Below are positions 56,918 to 64,000 of a stretch of 64,000 nucleotides of DNA, in pieces (position 1 is the stretch's first letter; the number at the start of each line of letters is the position of its first letter). This DNA is from Plazaster borealis (taxonomy: Eukaryota; Echinodermata; Asteroidea; Forcipulatida; Labidiasteridae): the NCBI GenBank assembly GCA_021014325.1, contig CM037473.1, positions 6,203,501 through 6,267,500 on the forward strand, given 5' to 3'. The notes below the pieces were generated by a model. That model was not told the DNA's origin. It saw only the letters and a program-made list of their open reading frames with translations, and did no database searches. The position numbers were made by a program, and so were the translations under genes.

Positions 56918-57243
56918 GAGTAAAATTCTATACAACAAATACGTGGTACGAGTAGACTACGGAAGCCCTGACGCGGTGACGGTCCGCTGCACCGATGGAA
57001 CTGCCTACCAGGCAGACTGGGTCATCAGTACATTCAGCCTGGGTGTGCTCCAGCACAAAGTCGTCAATTTCGTGCCGGGGTTCGCCGGCTGGAAGATGAG
57101 AGAGCTAAACCGGTTCGTCATGGGTGCCCACACCAAGATCTTCCTTGAGTTCCCTAATACGTTCTGGGGAAGCAAGGAGTTTATACTGCGTGTGGCCGAG
57201 AGGAGGGGACACTTTCCATTACTTACTGACCTCAAAACAAGAA
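56918..57243 (+). CDS. FAD amine oxidase, exon 4 (rest of 330 to part of 439)
   Basis: The acceptor TCTGTACCTCGCAG at 56917 and donor GAA|GTGAGT bound a 326-bp exon entering in phase 2 and leaving in phase 1. It holds the strongest family match: DWVISTFSLGVLQHKVVNF (363-381), WKMRELNRFVMGAHTKIFLEF (388-408), and FILRVAERRGHFPLL (418-432). Lys403 in HTKIF aligns with the Lys next to flavin N5 in maize polyamine oxidase. His401 stands where that enzyme has Tyr. The unspliced frame ends at a TAG six codons on. Confidence 0.92.
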
Positions 57244-57285
57244 GTGAGTAGTCAATGTTGCCCATGTGTCAGGAGATTGTGTCTG

Positions 57286-58392
57286 TGTCCCCCCCCCCCC
57301 ATACGGCGAACTGTGTACTAACTTCTTCCGATAGCGCCCTCTTTTGAATCATTCTCCTTCAGCCCACGTTAATTTCCCATTATGGGGGACGGAATCACCG
57401 GGGACAGATTTCCCTATGATACCCCCACCATGCGTGCCATCATTGCGTCAGCAATTTCACGAAGTAAAATAAAATCGATCAAAAACTTATTTTGACTTTT
57501 TTGTTGGTTTCGATTTAGTTGAACGGTATCTAAGAATTTACAAAGTTTTAGGTCTAAAAATCGTCTAGTTTTTTAATTATGCTAAGTTGATGAAAGACAA
57601 AAACCTCAAGAACCTGGAAATGCGTTTTCACGAACAGCCAAAAACTTTACACACGACGCGCTGCACACAGACCACGTTTTGTGCAGTTTTCACGAAGGGA
57701 CAATTTTGTTAATTAAATAAATCCTTATTAATTAAACCGTTATGGACAAAATTGAAAACAGATTTGTATGATTTGAGATCTCTACTTCCCTGGTATGTAA
57801 AATTTCAAAGATTAAACCGCGAATAGTCTACCAACCAGTAATGTCAAAACTAGCTTAACTTCAAACGCGGTTTTCATTTGGGATGGGACGGGGGTCACGG
57901 TTTAATCAAAATGTTTTACTCGTCACTCTGTCTGATCCAAGACCATATCTTGGAGAAAACAATATATATATGAACTGTTTGCTTCCCTCTTTGCTATTCT
58001 CCTTTAGTTCTAAACAAAATACAAGGAAACGAAAACACATGAAATCGGCTCAGCAACAGGGCAGATTTCTCGATCCATGTTGTCCCCCTACCCTTCTCCC
58101 ATTCTCGGTAGTATCACAGGGAATTTTGTTTCCCGGTGTTTGTATCCACCACAGACCGTAAATTAACATGGGCTGAAGGAAGTTGAGTCAAAAGGAGTGG
58201 GCGCTATCAGACGAAATTTCCACACAATTCGCCACATTGGGGAGACAGAATCTCCTGCCACACCGGTGTCCCAGGGAAATCTGTCCCCCCAGAGATTCTG
58301 TCCCCATACGGTAAATTAACGTGGGATGGAGGAGGATGATTAAAAAAGGGCGCTATCAAAAGAAGTTTGTACACAGTTCGCCGTATGGGGGG
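57286..58392. mobile_element. Inverted-repeat element filling most of intron 4
   Basis: CCATACGGCGAACTGTGTAC at 57299 is answered by GTACACAGTTCGCCGTATGG at 58368, and the arms continue inward through GATAGCGCCCTCTTTTG / AAAAAGGGCGCTATC and CCCACGTTAATTTCCC / GTAAATTAACGTGGGATGG, about 100 bp each. The right arm is itself partly duplicated (58158-58250 and 58310-58400). The centre (57440-57900) is related to the CACGAAGTGACC region of intron 1. Non-coding. Confidence 0.75.
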
Positions 58393-58798
58393 ACAGAATC
58401 TCCGGGGGGACAGAATCTCCTGCCACACCGGCACCACTTTCCAACAAACATTTGAATGGAATGATATTCTGAAAAGATCGGTTCCTATAACGTACTTCTA
58501 CGATGCAATCAAGCCTATGAGCGAAATTCAAAGAAATTATCGGTAAAGATGAAGAGCGCCCCTTATTGACAATTTTAAGGAATTTATCACGCAACCCCTC
58601 ACTGTTTCAATACTATCACTAAAGTTGTCCTTTATCATCATCAAAGTCTACATAGTGAGGAATTACTTGAAGCTATCGTTATCAAGATTCGAGGCACATT
58701 AATGATGCTATGTTCGAGGGAAATTTGAAAACAAACGCCCGGAAACCGTGTCTGACTTGTTTGTAATTGTTCTTTTTTTCTGTTTTCTAAACATTCAG

Positions 58799-59337
58799 TT
58801 CCAGAACTTCGCCGTCTCGACAAGCACGTCCTCCTGGTTGAAGTGACAGGGGAGGAGGCCCGCCGGATTGACGCCCAACCAATATCCCGTACCCAACAGG
58901 AGATCATGCGCACTCTCCGTCGAATGTTCCCGTTCCGGATCCCTGATCCTTTAGATATGCATGTATCCGGCTGGAACTCCAACCCACTGACCATGGGTTC
59001 GCACAGTCTCCGGTCCCCAGCCGTGGAACCCAAGTGCTTCGCTAAGGTCCAATCCCGTCTAGGTAGGCTCCTCTTCGCTGGGGAGTACACCAGTCTACGA
59101 TTCAGCGGCCATGTCCAGGGGGCTATCGAGAGCGGGAAGAGGGAAGCAGACAAGGCGTATCTCTGCAGCACCGGCGGGACGTGCCCACAGTGGTCGGAGG
59201 GGTTCCAGTGTGCGTGTACCGGAACCACGCCCACCCAGCTGCACGGGGCTGCAAGTCTGGGAGCCCAAATAATGACGAAATGGATGATGGGCGTGGCTGT
59301 AGTTACATCCATCTTGATTGGCAGTGTACACATTTAA
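58799..59337 (+). CDS. FAD amine oxidase, exon 5 (part of 439 to 617): second FAD segment and C-terminal anchor
   Basis: The acceptor TTTCTAAACATTCAG at 58798 enters in phase 1. The translation begins PELRRLDKHVLLVEVTGEEARRID, matching the family strand after RRG. LLFAGEYTSLRFSGHVQGAIESG (529-551) is the second FAD-binding motif with Glu534. Residues matching the substrate-facing aromatics of maize polyamine oxidase appear as His. After the domain come four Cys (561, 567, 576, 578), a small-residue stretch GAAS at 588-591, and a hydrophobic tail MMGVAVVTSILIGSVHI (601-617) at the very end. That order (spacer, small residues, hydrophobic end) suggests a GPI anchor; a tail-anchored membrane protein is the alternative. 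The stop is TAA at 59335. The five exons total 1854 nt. Confidence 0.9.
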
Positions 59338-59576
59338 ATTACGGGTTATGACCTACTTCTGCTAAACAAAACTTTTCTTGAAGTGAAGCGAAGTTTGACT
59401 TGAGCCAGGCTGCTTTAAGATCTATTTGTATGGTCTTTGATGTAGGCCTAACATCGTGTGTTCTAAACAGAACAGCAGCAGTTTCTATTTCAGTTTTATT
59501 CTAGAGTGCCCATAAAGTGCAGATTTGTACAATTATTTGTTGTAATATAAAAAACACCGACACTTTGTTTTGTCTT

Positions 59577-59727
<151 letters not shown>

Positions 59728-59793
59728 CGTTTCCCTTTAATCAAATGTACATATATACAATTGCCATGTAAAATAGTTGCCAATAGTGAAGTT

Positions 59794-59799
59794 AATAAA
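59794..59799 (+). promoter_or_regulatory. Candidate poly(A) signal of the amine oxidase gene
   Basis: AATAAA hexamer 457 bp after the stop codon, followed by AAAACATTTTAAAG and A-rich sequence. The position is ordinary for an animal gene. Only the hexamer is seen. Confidence 0.5.
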
Positions 59800-59829
59800 G
59801 CTACCAAAAACATTTTAAAGTCTTTAAAA

Positions 59830-60352
59830 CTTCAATAATACAGCAATATATATACAAACGAAAAAGAAGAAGAAAAAATACCCAGCTGGCCAAGATCGTC
59901 AATTTCATTCCTGATTAAACTACAAAGTTGTTTGTTTAAGCCAGGAAAAGCCATTGAAAACTACTGATGTTGGATACCTTTGATCTAAAATATCTGGTTC
60001 AATTGAGGCACTACTTTGTTTTTCAGTGTATTGATTATATTATGAAGCCATTCAATATTTAAAAGTCGAAATTTGGGGTGAGTGGGTGAGTCAAAACAAT
60101 TGCGAAATTTGTTCACATTGACTATTCTGAATAGCCCCTAACTAATGTAAAGAAAAAGATATGTTTATGACTTTAAAACGCAACGTGTTTGTTAGAATTT
60201 ATTGAAATATAATTCTATTCTATATTTTGTTGACTTTAGCTGTAAAGATTTTTTCAGTTGACTAACCTCGTTGCATTAAAAAAAAATTCCGAAGCCTGAC
60301 GATGTCTGTTAATATTATACCAAATTGAAATAAAACGCATTCTTGCCAATAT
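59830..60352. other. Intergenic segment without recognised features
   Basis: AT-rich, no open frame with a motif, no shared repeat noticed. Confidence 0.4.
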
Positions 60353-60805
60353 TATAAGTTTTCCCGGTAAATGTCAACAAAAATCCATTCATTTTAACAC
60401 CCGGCTCATTCAATTTCGTTTCAAAATTAATGCTCCGTTGAATCAGCACTCAACAGTCAAAATGAGTAGTTCAATTTCACTAGGCCGCGAGATTCATTCA
60501 ACTTCGTAAAAGCCAGCATGCAGCAAAGAGCTGGTCAACCATTCAATTTCATCAAGTTTAAATAGGTAGTAGAAATTCAACTTAAGAATGGTCAAAGTGT
60601 AGTCTTGAATGCCTACGTATGAAATAGAATGACTGAAATGAATCTGAATGAGAAAAACGAAATCATGTGTGCACGAAAACGAAATTGAATGCATTAATAG
60701 CTAAAAAGAAACCCTAGTTTGAGTGTATAGGGGAAATGCGTGAATTTGAGTGCGTGTTAATGAAATTGAATGAATTTTTGCTATAATTGGCTGGGAAAAC
60801 ATATA
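60353..60805 (+). mobile_element. Long MITE, family D, complete copy 4
   Basis: TATAAGTTTTCCCGGTAAATG at the left and AATTGGCTGGGAAAACATATA at the right. Interior order: CCCGGCTCATTCAATTTCG, GTTGAATCAGCACTCAAC, TGGTCAACCATTCAATTTC, AAATAGGTAGTAGAAATTC, GTGCACGAAAACGAAATTG. It is the undisturbed reference for the copy broken at 18300-19137. Confidence 0.8.
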
Positions 60806-61704
60806 CTAATTTAAAAATGAAATAATAACTTGATTTACATTAATTTAATTGGTGTTGTATTTTGAATGAGCTTCTCAATAAATCGGGGTTTTTTGTATGC
60901 TTATTCTCATTTAAAATATTATAATCATCATTAAATAATAATTGGTTATTGATATGAAGCTTATACAGATTTGACAATTCCCTAAGTGCCAACAATATAT
61001 ATATATATATATATATATTATATTGTTTAATACTTTGTTTAGATTAAAATATTACGTTAGGTAAACTGTTCTATCCGGTCTCTTTATTGTATTAATTATA
61101 TGAGACAAAAAAAGGTGGGAGAATCAAATTGCAAATTAAGAAAAATAACTTTCACAATCTGTGCTATAGATGATCGACTAATACCCGAACAAAAAACATT
61201 GAACAACAAAGCTTTCGGAGTGAACCATTAACTAGCTGACCAAAGATAATTCGTGTGTATTATTAATTATTTCACTTCTCAAAAAGTGAAAAAGAAGTCA
61301 GGAGACTGTTGAAAACTCCGCGAACATCCTTTCTGGACAGGTTTGTAAAGAGGAGGGCGCCCTAGTATGTGGTCCTTATTGCGAAAACCCAGCCTCCAAT
61401 TTAAACACTCCTAATGTTATATGTTTCCTTGTGGGTGGGTCCAGTTTTTAGTTAATATCATGTTAAATCTCGCCCATATAGTACATAAATCTCACAAAAA
61501 ATGTATCCGAAATTGCAATGTTGTCATTCAAAGTTACCTCATTAGACATAATGTGACATTCAAGCTGTTTAAAAAAAAAGCAAAAAAACAACAACAACAA
61601 AAACACTGAGTAAAAAAAAAGAGAACACCTTAACTGTAGGCCTATGAAAGTGCGTAAAATGTTTCCATGAACAATCAATATTCGAAATGTCAAGAGGATG
61701 TCAT
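60806..61704. other. Intergenic segment with an (AT)n run
   Basis: An (AT)n microsatellite lies at 60996-61018. Mirrored frames at 61421-61693 show no domain. Nothing else recognised. Confidence 0.45.
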
Positions 61705-62050
61705 TTCAGTGGCGTGACTAAGTGGGCGTAGAGGGCTAGTTCCCCCATGCCCCAATTAATGCCTGTGGTGGTGTACCCCCCCCCCACCCCCTGCCCCGGG
61801 TGCCCCCACCCCGCCCCCGGATGCCCACTCCCAATTTCAAATCTCGACACTGTCTATGTTTTTACACTTACGTCAGATTATCTCATAAACATATAGTAAA
61901 TGGCATATCAAGAGCGCTGAAAGGGGGCTTCTGTGTTGAGAGAAATGCAAACGGAAACTATAGTTTAATTGGCAAGAATGAAGTGTCCTGCAAAAAAGGT
62001 GCACCCCCTTGTGTCCCCCTAACATTTTACAAATAGTTTCAGAACTGGAT
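61705..62050 (+). mobile_element. Dispersed repeat, family L, copy 2
   Basis: GTGGCGTGACTAAGTGGGCG at the left and AACATTTTACAAATAGTTTCAG at the right, with C-rich stretches (61777-61820) and the shared blocks TTTACACTTACGTCAGATTA, GAGCGCTGAAAGGGGGCTT, GTGCACCCCCTTGTG. The 78-codon frame is not a gene. Confidence 0.6.
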
Positions 62051-64000
62051 CAATTACAAAAAGAAAAGCCAAGGTCTAGAATGAATCCCAGTCAACAGTG
62101 AAAATTGGCTCATTGTATTAAATAGGTGGATTTCCATTGCTTCCGAAACCAATTAAAGTACATTAGTCAGCAACATATTCCAGCCTTCGTTCTCACGATT
62201 TAGAAAAATAGGGGAAAGTTTGACCTTCAAAGAAGATGACTGTAGCTCGTATAGTACCGTACTTTTAAACCACTCCCATAACAACGCAACAACAAAGTGT
62301 CATCACAGCTCATTTCAAAGAATTGTGGCATCATGAGAAAGTTTTTCCCCGACCCTTTTATAAATCAAGATCGGTGGTCTAACATAACAGAGTATAAAGA
62401 TGATTAGTTTACAAACTGCCGTTTGATTCAAACTGCGGAATTATTTGAAGAAAGGTGTATTTTAGTTGCAATCTACGTCTTGAGTAATGCCATTTTCGCG
62501 AAATTTGTTTTGCTTTGGAATGTCATCGCAATTTATGTCCCCTTGTTAGACAAAATGAACAAGTTCGTATACTTAAAAAAAAATTACAATCAACGTACTA
62601 ATTGGCCTCCAAGTTGTTTTCGATGAAACTTTGACGTACAGTTGTAAGAATACGGTTGGAATTATTATTATGTTCGAAAATCACCGCACATTCCCTTTAG
62701 TTACGCTCTGATGACGTGAGTTTCGTTGACACAGACTCTTTTTTACAAACCACTAATCTGTAAACCCAATTGCCAGTAAGGAAGGGCCCGTAATAATATT
62801 AGCCGTTATATAGGCGATAATTAGTTTTTCCTCTGTATAATACCAAGGAATCAAAGAGACAAAAGTATGAGTCACAAATTCATGAAAAGAAAAATCGAAA
62901 TAGAAACAACCGTTAGAATAATTGATCGTAGTATCATAACAATCATTATATAGTTATTTTGTTTCAAAAATGGATTGCACATGACGTCATTGACCGCCAC
63001 CTTTGATGACAAACAATGGAAAAGTGCACGCCTGTACGCGCTGAGCACGACCTCGTCCCCATGGTGTGTCGAGCAGTACGAGGTTGACCGCTCTCTCACC
63101 CTGGTATTGGATCATTTGCATATCCAAATTTTTTGGATACGTATGCAAACTAGAATAGCCTGGCTGCTTTTCGAAATTCACATCTTCGTCTCGTGGTCCG
63201 GTACCAGATTTAATAGCCTGTTTGTACATACATTGGCATTGGTGGCCGCCCGGCTGTTTTGACAAAGGTAAACATTTGGTTTTGGTGTTAAAACAAACGT
63301 AACAAGTATAAAAATTGAGACACCGACTTAGGTAGCAGCATGGAGGTAGAGTGCACTTAGTTCTTTATACATGTAGTTAGTCACTGTCGACTGCTGTGAA
63401 CATGGTGAATACTGAACATGTTTAAGTTAGACTTTTGTACACCAATCGTTGTCCAATCAGGGTCCAAGTAAGGAGTTTCCCGCCAGGGCTTACTATTGTA
63501 AACATGGTTGGAAATAAAGTAAACCATGGGGACGAGGTTGCGCTGCGCACGACTCTCATCCATGGCAGCCAATGCAAGGGGTCTGTTGTTGTTTTAAAAA
63601 AAATGGAAACTTCTAAAAGGCCCGTAGATGATAAATCAATAATAAAAGCATGAGTTTGTCAACGATCTGAAGTTGGTAAATTACCAATATTAATATACGA
63701 ACTGTTCTATTGAAAGAGGCCCTTTTCATCAAAAGAATTATACAAGGCAACTTCAATAAGTCAACATAAACATGTACTAGTACATTGTTCCCGGCGACGT
63801 TTTCACGGAAATAATAGTAATATTATGTTTATCTTGAAGAAGACGAATGGAGCACTTTCACTTAAACGTGACTTTCAACCACCGCTGTTTATTTATTTAT
63901 GTTTTCTCTAAAGCATGTTTTCAAAGGATTCCTTATTTTACAATATTGTGCAGTAGTCTACAAATCACCGCGCTCGCGGCTGCCCGGCGGCGAATTTTTT
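62051..64000. other. Downstream intergenic segment, no gene recognised
   Basis: Two short strings are shared within it: CCATGGGGACGAGGTTGCGC at 63525-63545 and, inverted, CGACCTCGTCCCCATGG at 63048-63064, which may be ends of a dispersed element spanning about 0.5 kb. Mirrored open frames at 62975-63265 and 63381-63653 show no domain. The last 20 bases turn GC-rich (GCGCTCGCGGCTGCCCGGCG) and may begin another feature outside the window. Confidence 0.4.

Overview
The window is non-coding-rich animal nuclear DNA carrying two spliced protein genes, both on the + strand, in a dense bed of transposon debris. Split genes with GT-AG introns, tRNA-headed SINEs, non-LTR retrotransposon tails and many short inverted-repeat elements rule out a prokaryote. 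The TTAA-ended element beginning AAGGCACTGTACACG and its relatives resemble short elements I associate with echinoderm genomes, especially sea stars. That assignment rests on memory of repeat style and is moderate at best.

Gene 1 (1937-2509 joined to 36461-36958) encodes a complete 356-residue class A GPCR of the adenosine receptor type. One intron of about 34 kb splits the coding region after TM5, in the third intracellular loop. The intron holds most of the repeats of the left half: four copies of one TTAA-ended MITE family, six of another, two of a third, mariner-like and hairpin elements, SINEs, retrotransposon tails, a TTA microsatellite of about 650 bp, and a six-copy satellite of about 177 bp made from the 3' end of a retrotransposon.

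The stretch 36959-48358 is intergenic and again repeat-laden: MITE copies, a minus-strand SINE, a retrotransposon C-terminus broken by a hairpin element and then tandemly duplicated, and a full-length 396-bp MITE.

Gene 2 (48359-59337, five exons, reading frame closed across all junctions) encodes a 617-residue FAD-dependent amine oxidase of the plant-type polyamine oxidase group. It has a signal peptide, an unusual Pro/Gly/Gln-rich linker of about 75 residues, the flavin fold, and a hydrophobic C-terminal tail that suggests a GPI anchor or a membrane anchor. Its introns contain a cluster of a CACGAAGTGACC motif, a near-perfect 65-bp-arm hairpin, a SINE 12 bp past a donor site, a MITE fragment 35 bp before an acceptor, and an inverted-repeat element filling most of intron 4. 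Its 3' UTR carries a long GUU repeat followed by a poly(A) signal.

The region 59800-64000 has no recognisable gene. The two genes show no sign of working together; they are simply neighbours. No CRISPR array, rRNA, convincing functional tRNA or viral gene was seen. Family identifications come from reading translated motifs and from remembered family features, not from a search.
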